The notes: generated from the sequence alone by a model not told the origin. DNA of 64,000 nucleotides from Tissierella sp. MB52-C2 (GCF_030931715.1 NZ_CP133261.1:1798001-1862000), one strand, 5' to 3'. Shown: positions 37,077 to 49,154, counted from the stretch's first letter. Numbers and translations: made by a program.

Positions 37077-38171
37077 TTATTTCTTATAATCAAATTGAAG
37101 TTCCATTATGCCATATTCCTCATCTATAGAATATGTATATCTATCTAATGGTCTCGATTTATAGTTATCATATACTATTTTTTCAACTAATTTATTTATA
37201 GATATTTTATCACTACTATAATCTATTATTTTAACTAATAAATATGATTCTCCTCTAAGAAGTATGCTCTTTATTTTTTCTGCTAATTCTTCTTCATCCT
37301 TCACTACTAAATTGTTATATTTAAAATAATTAAACTTCTCCCCTTTAGCTTCAGGATAATTTTCTTTTTTCCAATTATGGGTTCTTGAAATCTCACTATC
37401 ATTTAAATTTAAAAAATTATATCTTAATACATCTGAACCATCCTTCGTAACCGGATCATCCCAAGTAGAATCAATATGATAATATTCACCTTCTATTTCT
37501 ACTAAATTCCATGCATGACTTTGCCCCTTTGACTCACCTACTACTATGGTAGATTTAACTCCCACACCATCTAATAAGTATTTCATAGCCTTAGCATATC
37601 CTTCGCATACCCCAACACCTAAAGATAATATTCCATAGCTAGTATAGGATTCTGGGGGCACTGTTCCTGTTGTTAATAATCTGTTATCGTATCTACTATT
37701 GGTAATTATATAATCATGTATAGTTAATGCTTTTTCATAATCAGACATTCCCGGTAGTATATAATTAGATATAAAATTATTTCTTATCTTTCTTATCTCT
37801 TCAATATGATCTTTTATTTCTTCTTTTCCCCTTGAATACATAAGTCTTAAGCTTCCAAATCTATGTTCAGCCCCTTTATAATACATTATTTCAGGATTAT
37901 CATTTGATATTTCTTCCAATATATTAAATATTTCGCTTGAATCTTTAAATAACAATTTATTTCTAAGCTGTATTTCCTCTTCTCCCTCTAGTAACTTTTT
38001 CTCAAATGCTGTATATATTTCTTGATTTTCATTTAGTTCACTGTTTTCATTGATTATTAAATTATTTAATATGGGAATATTATATTTATTATATTTAGAG
38101 AAAAGATATAATAAAATTAGTAAAACAATTAGAAACTCAATTATAAAAATCTTAACAAATCTTTTTAGCAT
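37077..38171 (-). CDS. membrane-anchored transglutaminase-like protein
   Basis: 364 residues. N-terminal membrane helix (VKIFIIEFLIVLLILLYLF), then an extracytoplasmic region with a transglutaminase/protease-like triad: Cys in GVGVCEGYAKAMKYLLDG, His in QSHAWNLVEI and Asp in YYHIDSTWDDPV. A role in cell-wall or spore-protein processing is plausible but not shown. I choose ATG 38171: the frame continues to ATG 38273, but the preceding gene's terminator ends 13 bases before that ATG and a TTGGAA-17-TATACT promoter lies between the two starts. The chosen ATG has only a distant ribosome site (AAGGGG, 14 bases), so the start is not certain. Confidence 0.8.
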   Translation of the reverse strand: MLKRFVKIFIIEFLIVLLILLYLFSKYNKYNIPILNNLIINENSELNENQEIYTAFEKKLLEGEEEIQLRNKLLFKDSSEIFNILEEISNDNPEIMYYKGAEHRFGSLRLMYSRGKEEIKDHIEEIRKIRNNFISNYILPGMSDYEKALTIHDYIITNSRYDNRLLTTGTVPPESYTSYGILSLGVGVCEGYAKAMKYLLDGVGVKSTIVVGESKGQSHAWNLVEIEGEYYHIDSTWDDPVTKDGSDVLRYNFLNLNDSEISRTHNWKKENYPEAKGEKFNYFKYNNLVVKDEEELAEKIKSILLRGESYLLVKIIDYSSDKISINKLVEKIVYDNYKSRPLDRYTYSIDEEYGIMELQFDYKK

Positions 38172-38198
38172 ATTCTTTTCATCAACCCCTTCCTCTAT

Positions 38199-38227
38199 AG
38201 TATATATTAATTTTTTTATTCTTCCAA
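38199..38227 (-). promoter_or_regulatory. candidate promoter of the transglutaminase gene
   Basis: Minus strand TTGGAA (38227-38222), 17 bases, TATACT (38204-38199). It stands after the terminator of the upstream gene and before ATG 38171. Confidence 0.55.
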
Positions 38228-38285
38228 CTATAATGGTATTTTGAAATAAAAAGGGGAGCAATTTCCTATTCATTATAATAAAAAA

Positions 38286-38316
38286 ATAAGCTCTATTTAT
38301 TTGAAATAGAGCTTAT
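38286..38316 (-). terminator. terminator after the phospholipase C-like gene
   Basis: Perfect 13-bp stem, 38286-38298 (ATAAGCTCTATTT) with 38304-38316, 5-base loop; continues on the minus strand as TTTTTTATTA. Confidence 0.9.
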
Positions 38317-38329
38317 CTCCTATAAACTA

Positions 38330-38974
38330 TTAAAATTCTAAAGCAAAATGCCCATCTAATTCTTCAGAATATGAAGCAATGGTGTCTAGTATAAAATATG
38401 ATATTTTTAAATTTAGTGACAGTGCAAAGTTCAAATCATTTTTGAAATCTGTTTTTAAAGAGTATTCTTCAACTACTTCGTTTATATAATCTTTAATTTT
38501 TTTCTTTAACTCTGTTACATGTATATCATATATATCTAAGTCTTTAACGTTAATAACATTCTTTTTAAAGTCATGGGTTACTGCAAAATTATCTAATTGT
38601 GACTCATATTTTATATGCTTTACCATACTATTGACAAATGTCCATCTCTTTGCATGAGGAAGACAAACATAATCACATAAATAATGAGATATTATACCTA
38701 TCTTTTTACTTAATATTTTCATTGTTAAAGGATCGTGAATTTTATTAAACTCTAAATATCTACTAACAAAAATAAGCTTCATGATTTCTCTAGCAATAAA
38801 GTTCAAACTTTCATCTTTATAATGTCTAACTAGCTTAAATTGTGGTAATATATCAGGACATACAGCCCCCCATAATAATTTATCTTTATCTAGTTTAACA
38901 CCATATATATCAGATACATTATCATATATCTTTAATGCAATAATCTTATGAGAATCTGCAAATATTTTAAACAC
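38330..38974 (-). CDS. zinc-dependent phospholipase C family protein
   Basis: 214 residues of the PF00882 fold. The N-terminal part has WGAVCPDILPQFKLVRHYKD and the middle part GIISHYLCDYVCLPHA with His/Asp residues that fit the tri-zinc site. It has no signal peptide, unlike secreted clostridial toxins such as alpha-toxin, and is shorter (about 215 rather than 250 or more), so an intracellular or housekeeping role is likelier than a toxin role. Single-gene unit with its own terminator. Confidence 0.85.
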   Translation of the reverse strand: MFKIFADSHKIIALKIYDNVSDIYGVKLDKDKLLWGAVCPDILPQFKLVRHYKDESLNFIAREIMKLIFVSRYLEFNKIHDPLTMKILSKKIGIISHYLCDYVCLPHAKRWTFVNSMVKHIKYESQLDNFAVTHDFKKNVINVKDLDIYDIHVTELKKKIKDYINEVVEEYSLKTDFKNDLNFALSLNLKISYFILDTIASYSEELDGHFALEF

Positions 38975-39045
38975 CCCTTTGTTTAAAGTTCAGTTCTATT
39001 TTGATAGTATAATAATTAAAACCTAAAGTCAATAACAAGTATATA

Positions 39046-39582
39046 TCAAATTTGTAATATTTTCTCTTTTAAGTAGTTATTATATAATATAAAATCTGTC
39101 TCTTTAAACAAGACAAATATCATATCTAATGGTTTATCCTCTTGTTCTATAAAGTCAATAACAGCTGATACAGCCACTTTCATAGCCTTTTCTATTGGAT
39201 AGCCATAGGCTCCAGTTGATATAGATGGAAAAGCTATAGAATTTATATTATGTTCCTTTCCAAGTAATAGTGAATTATAATAAGCCTCATATAGTAATTT
39301 TTCTTCTTTTGAATCCCCTTCTTTATATATAGGCCCTACGGTATGTATTACATAATTGCTAGGAAGATTGCCTGCCGTGGTTATTCTGGCTTCTCCCGTT
39401 GGACATCCACCTATCTTTTTACACTGCTCTAAAATCCTTTTTCCACCAACTTTGTGTATAGCTCCATCAACACCTCCACCGCCTAATAAAGTATTATTAG
39501 CGGCATTTACTATTGCATCTACCTTTAATTCTGTTATATCTCCTAAAAAAACATTAATCTCTGTACCTCTATATTTAAACAT
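39046..39582 (-). CDS. macro-domain ADP-ribose hydrolase
   Basis: 178 residues, one macro domain of the O-acetyl-ADP-ribose deacetylase (YmdB/MacroD) type. ADP-ribose-binding motifs: VDAIVNAANNTLLGGGGVDG, then ARITTAGNLPSNYVIHTVGP and the phosphate loop SISTGAYGYPIEKA. It can remove ADP-ribose from acetyl or protein adducts. No sirtuin or ADP-ribosyltransferase gene is adjacent. ATG 39582 follows AGGAGTGATTCA. Confidence 0.95.
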   Translation of the reverse strand: MFKYRGTEINVFLGDITELKVDAIVNAANNTLLGGGGVDGAIHKVGGKRILEQCKKIGGCPTGEARITTAGNLPSNYVIHTVGPIYKEGDSKEEKLLYEAYYNSLLLGKEHNINSIAFPSISTGAYGYPIEKAMKVAVSAVIDFIEQEDKPLDMIFVLFKETDFILYNNYLKEKILQI

Positions 39583-39629
39583 TGAATCACTCCTATTTAT
39601 TAATCAAAATCCTTTTATATATTGTTGTT

Positions 39630-41288
39630 CTAGTTTAAAGCTCTATCTAAGCTACTCCATATATTAACAGTTTCAAATCCTTTCCTCCAAGATGCTATTC
39701 CTGCTAAATCATATTTATGAACTAATGATACCTTAGCATCTAATGATTCCGATTCTTCCAGCCAAATCCTATATAATCCATTGTCTTTTTCTACTTCACC
39801 ATAGTATTGTAAAGCTCTATTATCCCAAGTCAATTCTATATTATTTTCTTCTATAAATTTATTGGCCGCTTCCATTGAAAGTGCTTGAGAAGATACTTTG
39901 CCATCCTTCTCTAGCCAAAGTCTAGTGTAAAATGGTACTGCCAATACTAGCTTATCATTTGGAATATATTCTGATACTCCTAATATACTTTTTTCTACCC
40001 ATGAATATTCTGCAACAGATCCAGCTATGGGACTACTGCCCCAATGTTGATCATATGCCATTAAAATCATATAGTCTACGGCTTTAGAAAGCCTTTCTCT
40101 ATCATAGCTTAAAGACCAGTTTTCAGAAGTTGACATTCCAGTTACATCCATGGAAACATTTAGACCAGCTTCTTTAAATACAGGATATAATTCTCTTACG
40201 AATTGAGTCAATAAATCCTTTGTCTTCAAATGCACATTTTCAAAATCAATGTTAATTCCTTGAAATCCATAATCTTTATAAATCTTTAATATATCAGTTA
40301 TTAGTTTTTCTCTTGTACTGCTTTTATATAAAATTTCATGAGTTAAATCAGGATCAAATCCATTATCGATAAGCGGCCATACTTCATAGCCTAAGTCAAT
40401 ATATTTTCTTACATAATCAATATTGCCTTTATCTTGTATATTTCCATCTGTATCAGTAATAGAAAACCATGTAGGAGATATTATATTTACTCCTGGAATT
40501 AATCCTATATTATCTGTATTTTGAACTGTCCTATAAGTATAGTCCCAAGTTAAGCTAAGCTTCTCCTTATTATAGTCTCCAAGAATTTCCTCTTTAGGTA
40601 TTTCTACTTTAAACATATCTCTAATATAGTTTATTTTTAGAAATTTCTTTTCAATAAATCCTGGTATTCCATTTATGGTTCTTACCTTATACCAGTTTTC
40701 ATACTCGCCATAGACATTTACTATAGTTCCTGCTAAGAGATTGTTAGATACTATAGGTGATTTAATGTCTAAATCCGTTCTTAAAACTGCATCATCACCT
40801 ATTATTTCACCCTTTAAATAGTCAATATTTTTATAGTCCAATACAACTGCTTTTGTTTCTTCAAAGTAGTTAATATCCACATCATAATTCTTTAAAACTA
40901 TATCTACTGGAATATATACTTTATTATTAAATTCTTTTATAGGATTAGATACTAAAAACTCTTTATTATTTATACTTCCCTTATCAGAGTCTAATTTGTA
41001 TCTAATAACTTTACTCTCATCTGTAATTATCAAAGTATGCTCTGCATCATCATAAAATATATCTTTATCCACAAAGAATTCAATAGAGGGAAGTGAAAGG
41101 TATAATGTATCTTCAAAGAATAATACTGATTCATCATCTGCCTCCTGTTCCTCAACTATTAGATATAAATCATCTGAATAAGCCATTACTTTTTTGCTTG
41201 GTGATTTCAGTATTTCATAACAAACAAATCCACCTAGGCCTATTGCTGCAATTAATATTAAAACTATGAATATATTTGTTTTTTTCAT
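39630..41288 (-). CDS. GH18 glycoside hydrolase with copper-amine-oxidase-like and SH3 domains
   Basis: 552 residues, exported or lipid-side anchored: hydrophobic N-terminus at 5-28 (IFIVLILIAAIGLGGFVCYE). Residues 40-155 look like the stalk domain named after copper amine oxidase N-terminus (YIPVDIVLKNYDVDI); 165-215 is an SH3-like wall-binding domain (GTIVNVYGEYENWYKVRTIN); 245-550 is a GH18 barrel with the catalytic motif GINIDFENVHLK and the Glu in DFE. Related proteins are cortex or wall N-acetylglucosaminidases (YaaH/SleL, YvbX type). Alone between macro-domain and asnA genes; strong ribosome site GGAGGAGATAAT before ATG 41288. Confidence 0.9.
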   Translation of the reverse strand: MKKTNIFIVLILIAAIGLGGFVCYEILKSPSKKVMAYSDDLYLIVEEQEADDESVLFFEDTLYLSLPSIEFFVDKDIFYDDAEHTLIITDESKVIRYKLDSDKGSINNKEFLVSNPIKEFNNKVYIPVDIVLKNYDVDINYFEETKAVVLDYKNIDYLKGEIIGDDAVLRTDLDIKSPIVSNNLLAGTIVNVYGEYENWYKVRTINGIPGFIEKKFLKINYIRDMFKVEIPKEEILGDYNKEKLSLTWDYTYRTVQNTDNIGLIPGVNIISPTWFSITDTDGNIQDKGNIDYVRKYIDLGYEVWPLIDNGFDPDLTHEILYKSSTREKLITDILKIYKDYGFQGINIDFENVHLKTKDLLTQFVRELYPVFKEAGLNVSMDVTGMSTSENWSLSYDRERLSKAVDYMILMAYDQHWGSSPIAGSVAEYSWVEKSILGVSEYIPNDKLVLAVPFYTRLWLEKDGKVSSQALSMEAANKFIEENNIELTWDNRALQYYGEVEKDNGLYRIWLEESESLDAKVSLVHKYDLAGIASWRKGFETVNIWSSLDRALN

Positions 41289-41449
41289 ATTATCTCCTCC
41301 GGTTTAATAAATACATAACATGTCCTGTTAAATATTATAATTGAAAGATATTGTTTTTACAAATCTAATTAATTTTAATATTAAAATAAGTAGCCAATAT
41401 TATAAATCAGCTACTTATCTACTATATTCATAGTATATTATCTATACTA

Positions 41450-42430
41450 CTATAATAGAAATATGTTATTTTTTCTGCAATCTTCTAATATTTCATCTGT
41501 CCAAACGGATGCCTGAACTTCCCCTATATGTTTCTTTTCTAAGAAAAACATACAAATTCTAGATTGTCCAATTCCACCACCTATAGTGTAAGGTAATTCT
41601 TCATTTAGCAATTTCTTGTGATAATCTAATTTTCTTCTTTCTTCAGCCCCTGATACTTTTAACTGCTTCTCCAGTGCCTCTTTATCTACCCTTATTCCCA
41701 TACTGGATAACTCCAAAACACCTTCCGTTGCTGGATTCCAAAATATAATATCACCGTTTAAATCCCAGTCGTCGTAATCTGGTGACCTAGTTCCATGGGA
41801 AATTCCAGAAGTTAAAACTCCACCAATTTTAGATATAAATACTGCCCCATACTCCTTTACTATTGAATATTCTCTTTCTTCAGGGGTTTCACTAGGATAT
41901 AAATCCTCTAATTCTTGACTAGTGATAAATTTTATATTGTCTGGTAATTTTTTTGTAAATTTTTCTGGATATAACCCATTGATATAGTTTTCAGTTTCTT
42001 TAAATACATCATATATATCCTTTACAATGTGAACTAAATAATCTGTAGTTCTATCTGATTTTTTTATTATTTTCTCCCAATCCCATTGATCCACATAGAT
42101 AGAATGTATACTATCTAGGGTTTCGTCTGGTCTTATGGCATTCATATCTGCATAAAGTCCCTCATATATATTAAATTCATACCATTTTAAGGCCATTCTT
42201 TTCCATTTAGCTAGAGATTGAACTATCTCTATTCTCTCATTGTATTTTCTCATCTCAAAAGATACAGCTTTTTCTACTCCAGTCAAGTTATCATTTAATC
42301 CACTATGAGGTGTTACAAATAATGGGGCTGATACTCTAATTAGATTTAGTTTTTCAGCTAATTTTCTTTCAAAATAATCTTTTATTTGTTTTATTGCCAC
42401 TTGAGTTTCTCTTTGATTTAATTCTGTCAT
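41450..42430 (-). CDS. asnA: aspartate-ammonia ligase (asparagine synthetase A)
   Basis: 326 residues. AsnA makes asparagine from aspartate, ATP and ammonia; it is a class II synthetase-like fold related to AspRS. Signatures: VSAPLFVTPHSGLNDNLTG, YVDQWDWEKII, ISHGTRSPDYDDWDLNGDII and LPYTIGGGIGQSRICMFF. ATG 42430 is chosen with TAGGAGGAAAAAAT in front; the longer frame from 42514 lacks a site and runs into the leader. A T-box with an Asn specifier sits upstream, so low charged tRNA-Asn induces it. Confidence 0.97.
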   Translation of the reverse strand: MTELNQRETQVAIKQIKDYFERKLAEKLNLIRVSAPLFVTPHSGLNDNLTGVEKAVSFEMRKYNERIEIVQSLAKWKRMALKWYEFNIYEGLYADMNAIRPDETLDSIHSIYVDQWDWEKIIKKSDRTTDYLVHIVKDIYDVFKETENYINGLYPEKFTKKLPDNIKFITSQELEDLYPSETPEEREYSIVKEYGAVFISKIGGVLTSGISHGTRSPDYDDWDLNGDIIFWNPATEGVLELSSMGIRVDKEALEKQLKVSGAEERRKLDYHKKLLNEELPYTIGGGIGQSRICMFFLEKKHIGEVQASVWTDEILEDCRKNNIFLL

Positions 42431-42475
42431 ATTTTTTCCTCCTAGTTCAAAATTCATAATAATAAATAAATGATA

Positions 42476-42524
42476 CGTTTGACCTACCATCGATTTGCAA
42501 AAAACGCAAATCAAGTTAGATCAT
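42476..42524 (-). repeat. hairpin element between the asnA T-box and asnA
   Basis: Minus strand: outer arm ATGATCTAAC (42524-42515), inner perfect stem GATTTGC (42512-42506) with GCAAATC (42498-42492), outer arm GTAGGTCAAACG (42487-42476). The same outer arms flank different inner stems in two tRNA spacers of this window. Confidence 0.75.
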
Positions 42525-42529
42525 AAAAA

Positions 42530-42800
42530 AACCTTTCATCCATATAAAGGACGAAAGGTTAAATTCCGTGGTACCACCTTAGTTAGCAATAGGCTCACTT
42601 AAATAAGTACAGATTATATTACAATCGATACTTTATAGTCGATATCAGGCTATTCCCGTCTAAGTCTACTTTTTTACAATTTCGGTTAGATGCTCAAGAA
42701 TGTTCTTCATTTATTAACTCGTATCGGAATTCCACCATCGCCGACTCTCTATAACTCTATCAATAAATTACTCTTTCTCTCAAAGCATTATTTTTAAATT
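42530..42800 (-). promoter_or_regulatory. T-box leader of asnA (Asn specifier)
   Basis: Minus strand: stem I with AGAGAGTCGGCGATGGTGG, specifier context AATGAAGAACATTC with AAC (an Asn codon), T-box core AAGGTGGTACCACGG (42580-42566), and terminator AACCTTTCGTCC/GGATGAAAGGTT at 42560-42530 followed by TTTTTTA. The specifier agrees with the downstream gene. Confidence 0.95.
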
Positions 42801-42806
42801 ATAAAT

Positions 42807-42835
42807 AGTATAGCGTGGTATTTGATTAAAGTCAA
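42807..42835 (-). promoter_or_regulatory. promoter of the asnA T-box leader
   Basis: Minus strand TTGACT (42835-42830), 17 bases, TATACT (42812-42807). Confidence 0.85.
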
Positions 42836-42840
42836 GAGGA

Positions 42841-43027
42841 AATTTTTAAAAAATAAATTTATTTATTTAAACTAATTAAAATACTAAAGATATAACTTTT
42901 CCCAATTCTACTACCTGTCATTAAATCTTCATCCAAATTCAGCCGCAGATGTTACTATTCCAAAACTCCTGACAGTATTCTTTATACCAATTCATAAAAG
43001 ATAGATTCCTATGAATCAACTATAAAA
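42841..43027. other. 187-base stretch with a possible decayed coding fragment
   Basis: No intact gene. On the minus strand, TVRSFGIVTSAAEFG (about 42990-42943) ends in a stop and one frame over continues DEDLMTGSRIGKSYIF to about 42888. A single frameshift would join them, so this may be the tail of a dead gene. The left half (42841-42885) is plain AT-rich DNA. Low confidence. Confidence 0.25.
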
Positions 43028-43080
43028 AAAATAGACACTCTGACTACCGAAAAAACATCGAATAATCAGTGTATCTATTT
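43028..43080 (-). terminator. terminator of the rRNA-tRNA operon
   Basis: Arms 43066-43080 and 43028-43042 form about 15 pairs with one mismatch; the minus strand then runs TTTTTTTATAG. It lies 29 bases after the last tRNA. Confidence 0.75.
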
Positions 43081-43108
43081 CTGTTGAGAATGGTCTAAAA
43101 TAGCCGTT

Positions 43109-43185
43109 TGGCGTACCCTGAGGGAGTCGAACCCCCGACCTTCTGGTTCGTAGCCAGACACTCTATCCAGCTGAGCTAAGGGTAC
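43109..43185 (-). tRNA. tRNA-Arg(ACG)
   Basis: 77 bases with encoded CCA. Acceptor GTACCCT/AGGGTAC with G discriminator, anticodon loop CTACGAA giving ACG (A34 normally edited to inosine). Last gene of the tRNA run. Confidence 0.95.
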
Positions 43186-43198
43186 CTATAAATATAAA

Positions 43199-43272
43199 TG
43201 GAGCGGGTGAAGGGAATCGAACCCTCGCAACCAGCTTGGAAGGCTGGGGCTCTACCACTGAGCTACACCCGC
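43199..43272 (-). tRNA. tRNA-Gly(TCC)
   Basis: 74 bases with encoded CCA. Acceptor GCGGGTG/CACCCGC, anticodon loop CTTCCAA giving TCC, reads GGA/GGG. Confidence 0.95.
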
Positions 43273-43287
43273 ATGACAAAAAAGTAT

Positions 43288-43362
43288 TGGAGCGGAAGAC
43301 GAGATTCGAACTCGCGACCCTCGCCTTGGCAAGGCGATGCTCTACCACTGAGCCACTTCCGC
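43288..43362 (-). tRNA. tRNA-Gly(GCC)
   Basis: 75 bases with encoded CCA. Acceptor GCGGAAG/CTTCCGC, anticodon loop TTGCCAA giving GCC, reads GGC/GGT. Confidence 0.95.
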
Positions 43363-43378
43363 ATAATTGTTTTTATAA

Positions 43379-43463
43379 TGGTGGAGGAGACTGGATTCGA
43401 ACCAGTGAAAGCTTAGCTAACGGATTTACAGTCCGTCCCCTTTAGCCACTTGGGTACTCCTCC
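43379..43463 (-). tRNA. tRNA-Tyr(GTA)
   Basis: 85 bases with encoded CCA and a long variable arm. Acceptor GGAGGAG/CTCCTCC, anticodon loop CTGTAAA giving GTA; a substrate of Tgt. Confidence 0.95.
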
Positions 43464-43530
43464 TAATTGTAACAGTGCCCTAGGGACTACCATATTTAGA
43501 AAGTATTTACTATAAAATAAAATATTTTCT

Positions 43531-43606
43531 TGGAGCTGGCGAGAGGAATTGAACCCCCAACCTACTGATTACAAGTCAGTTGCTCTGCCGATTGAGCTAC
43601 GCCAGC
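43531..43606 (-). tRNA. tRNA-Thr(TGT)
   Basis: 76 bases with encoded CCA. Acceptor GCTGGCG/CGCCAGC, anticodon loop CTTGTAA giving TGT. Confidence 0.95.
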
Positions 43607-43619
43607 AAACATATCATTT

Positions 43620-43691
43620 CGCAGTCTCGCAACTCAAATCTATTTACTCGTTACACTCCTATAGATTTGGTGCTCGTTGCGTTTGACCTAC
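43620..43691 (-). repeat. 72-base spacer repeat, copy A
   Basis: Lies between the Asp and Thr tRNA genes. It matches copy B (43824-43895) at 68 of 72 positions. Nested inverted arms: CGCAAC (43628-43633) with GTTGCG (43676-43681), and AAATCTAT (43636-43643) with ATAGATTT (43661-43668). Its right end merges into the small hairpin element. Confidence 0.85.
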
Positions 43692-43723
43692 ATCAATTCG
43701 CTACGCTTATTGTGTTAGATCAT
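43680..43723 (-). repeat. hairpin element 3' of tRNA-Asp
   Basis: Minus strand ATGATCTAAC, 22 bases with inner arms CAAT/ATTG, then GTAGGTCAAACG. Starts 2 bases after the tRNA-Asp CCA. Confidence 0.75.
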
Positions 43724-43725
43724 AA

Positions 43726-43802
43726 TGGCGACCTGGAAGGGACTCGAACCCTCGACCTCCAGCGTGACAGGCTGGCATTCTAACCAACTGAACTACCAGG
43801 CC
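43726..43802 (-). tRNA. tRNA-Asp(GTC)
   Basis: 77 bases with encoded CCA. Acceptor GGCCTGG/CCAGGTC (one G-U), anticodon loop CTGTCAC giving GTC. It is the ligand expected for the aspS T-box. Confidence 0.95.
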
Positions 43803-43823
43803 ATTATTGTTTTGTTTTTTCTT

Positions 43824-43895
43824 CGCAGTTTCGCAACTCAAATCTATTTACTCATTACACTCCTATAGATTTGGTGCTTATTGCGTTTGACCTAC
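43824..43895 (-). repeat. 72-base spacer repeat, copy B
   Basis: Second copy of the spacer repeat, between the Val and Asp tRNA genes, with four substitutions relative to copy A; the inner arms AAATCTAT/ATAGATTT are unchanged. Confidence 0.85.
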
Positions 43896-43929
43896 CTACA
43901 ACTCACTATCGTTCGTTGGGTTAGATCAT
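43884..43929 (-). repeat. hairpin element 3' of tRNA-Val
   Basis: Same outer arms (ATGATCTAAC and GTAGGTCAAACG) with inner arms CAAC/GTTG. Starts 2 bases after the tRNA-Val CCA. Confidence 0.75.
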
Positions 43930-43931
43930 AA

Positions 43932-44007
43932 TGGTGGGCACAACAGGGCTCGAACCTGTGACCCCCTGCTTGTAAGGCAGGTGCTCTCCCAACTGAGCTA
44001 TGCGCCC
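43932..44007 (-). tRNA. tRNA-Val(TAC)
   Basis: 76 bases with encoded CCA. Acceptor GGGCGCA/TGTGCCC, anticodon loop CTTACAA giving TAC. Confidence 0.95.
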
Positions 44008-44017
44008 ATATTATCTT

Positions 44018-44034
44018 TGACCTATATTAGATTA
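44018..44034 (-). repeat. minimal hairpin 3' of tRNA-Glu
   Basis: Minus strand TAATCTA, loop of three, TAGGTCA: the outer stem of the hairpin element without its inner part, 3 bases after the tRNA-Glu CCA. Confidence 0.6.
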
Positions 44035-44037
44035 TAA

Positions 44038-44112
44038 TGGTGACCCCACCGGGATTCGAACCCGGGTTACCGCCGTGAAAGGGCGATGTCTTAACCGCTT
44101 GACCATGGGGCC
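44038..44112 (-). tRNA. tRNA-Glu(TTC)
   Basis: 75 bases with encoded CCA. Acceptor GGCCCCA with TGGGGTC, anticodon loop CTTTCAC giving TTC. Confidence 0.95.
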
Positions 44113-44180
44113 TTACTTGAATTATGGTTGATTCTCACGAACACTACCACTACTGAATTATGTACTCTGAACTAAATTAA

Positions 44181-44257
44181 TGGTTGCGGGAGCCGGATTT
44201 GAACCGACGACCTCCGGGTTATGAGCCCGACGAGCTGCCAAACTGCTCCATCCCGCG
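44181..44257 (-). tRNA. initiator tRNA-fMet(CAT)
   Basis: 77 bases with encoded CCA. The first acceptor pair is C1 against A72, and three G-C pairs close the anticodon stem (GGG CTCATAA CCC); both mark the initiator. Confidence 0.93.
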
Positions 44258-44294
44258 GCATTTTTATTTAATTCTATTCTTATCGTTGCACCCA

Positions 44295-44310
44295 ACCTAT
44301 TGAGTTAGGT
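44295..44310 (-). repeat. short hairpin 3' of tRNA-Leu
   Basis: Minus strand ACCTA, loop of six, TAGGT, 6 bases after the tRNA-Leu CCA, embedded in ATGACCTAAC. A weak relative of the hairpin element. Confidence 0.45.
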
Positions 44311-44315
44311 CATAA

Positions 44316-44404
44316 TGGTGCCGGAGACCGGAATCGAACCGGTACGATCGGTGAGGATCGCAGGATTTTAAGTCCTGTGCGTCTGCCTGTTCCGCCACTC
44401 CGGC
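44316..44404 (-). tRNA. tRNA-Leu(TAA)
   Basis: 89 bases with encoded CCA and long variable arm. Acceptor GCCGGAG/CTCCGGC, anticodon loop CTTAAAA giving TAA. Confidence 0.95.
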
Positions 44405-44419
44405 GTTTTATGTTTCTAA

Positions 44420-44494
44420 TGGCTCTTGGGGTGGGACTCGAACCCACAACCTACCGGTTAACAGCCGGTTGCTCCGCCATTGAGCTACCCAAGA
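44420..44494 (-). tRNA. tRNA-Asn(GTT)
   Basis: 75 bases with encoded CCA. Acceptor TCTTGGG/CCCAAGA, anticodon loop CTGTTAA giving GTT. First tRNA after 5S; the expected ligand of the asnA T-box. Confidence 0.95.
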
Positions 44495-44497
44495 TCA

Positions 44498-44614
44498 GCC
44501 CGGCAACTTCCTACTCTCCCAGGTCGTTTCCAACCAAGTACCATCGGCGTTAAGATGCTTAACTTCTGTGTTCGGTATGGGTACAGGTGTGTCCATCTTG
44601 CTATCGTCACCAGA
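44498..44614 (-). rRNA. 5S ribosomal RNA
   Basis: About 117 bases. The conserved 5S core is visible on the minus strand (ATACCGAACACAGAAGTTAA) with closing helix ends near CTGGTGACG and CCGGGCTGA. Ends are estimated to within a few bases. Confidence 0.93.
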
Positions 44615-44639
44615 CGAAAACTATCAATTGCAATATTTT

Positions 44640-49154
<4,515 letters not shown>

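Noticed and set aside
38172-38273. N-terminal extension of the transglutaminase gene
   Set aside because: No ribosome site, starts right after the previous terminator, and a promoter lies inside it.
38330-38974. Secreted phospholipase C toxin
   Set aside because: No signal peptide and shorter than known toxins; a toxin call is not supported.
42431-42514. 28-residue N-terminal extension of AsnA
   Set aside because: It lies in the leader hairpin, has no ribosome site, and AsnA proteins begin at the ATG preceded by GGAGG.
43198-43445. Plus-strand open frames across the tRNA cluster
   Set aside because: They read the complement of tRNA-Gly, tRNA-Gly and tRNA-Tyr; the sequence is fully explained by tRNA structure.
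43620-43895. CRISPR-like repeat pair
   Set aside because: Only two copies, separated by a tRNA gene rather than a short unique spacer, and no cas genes in the window.
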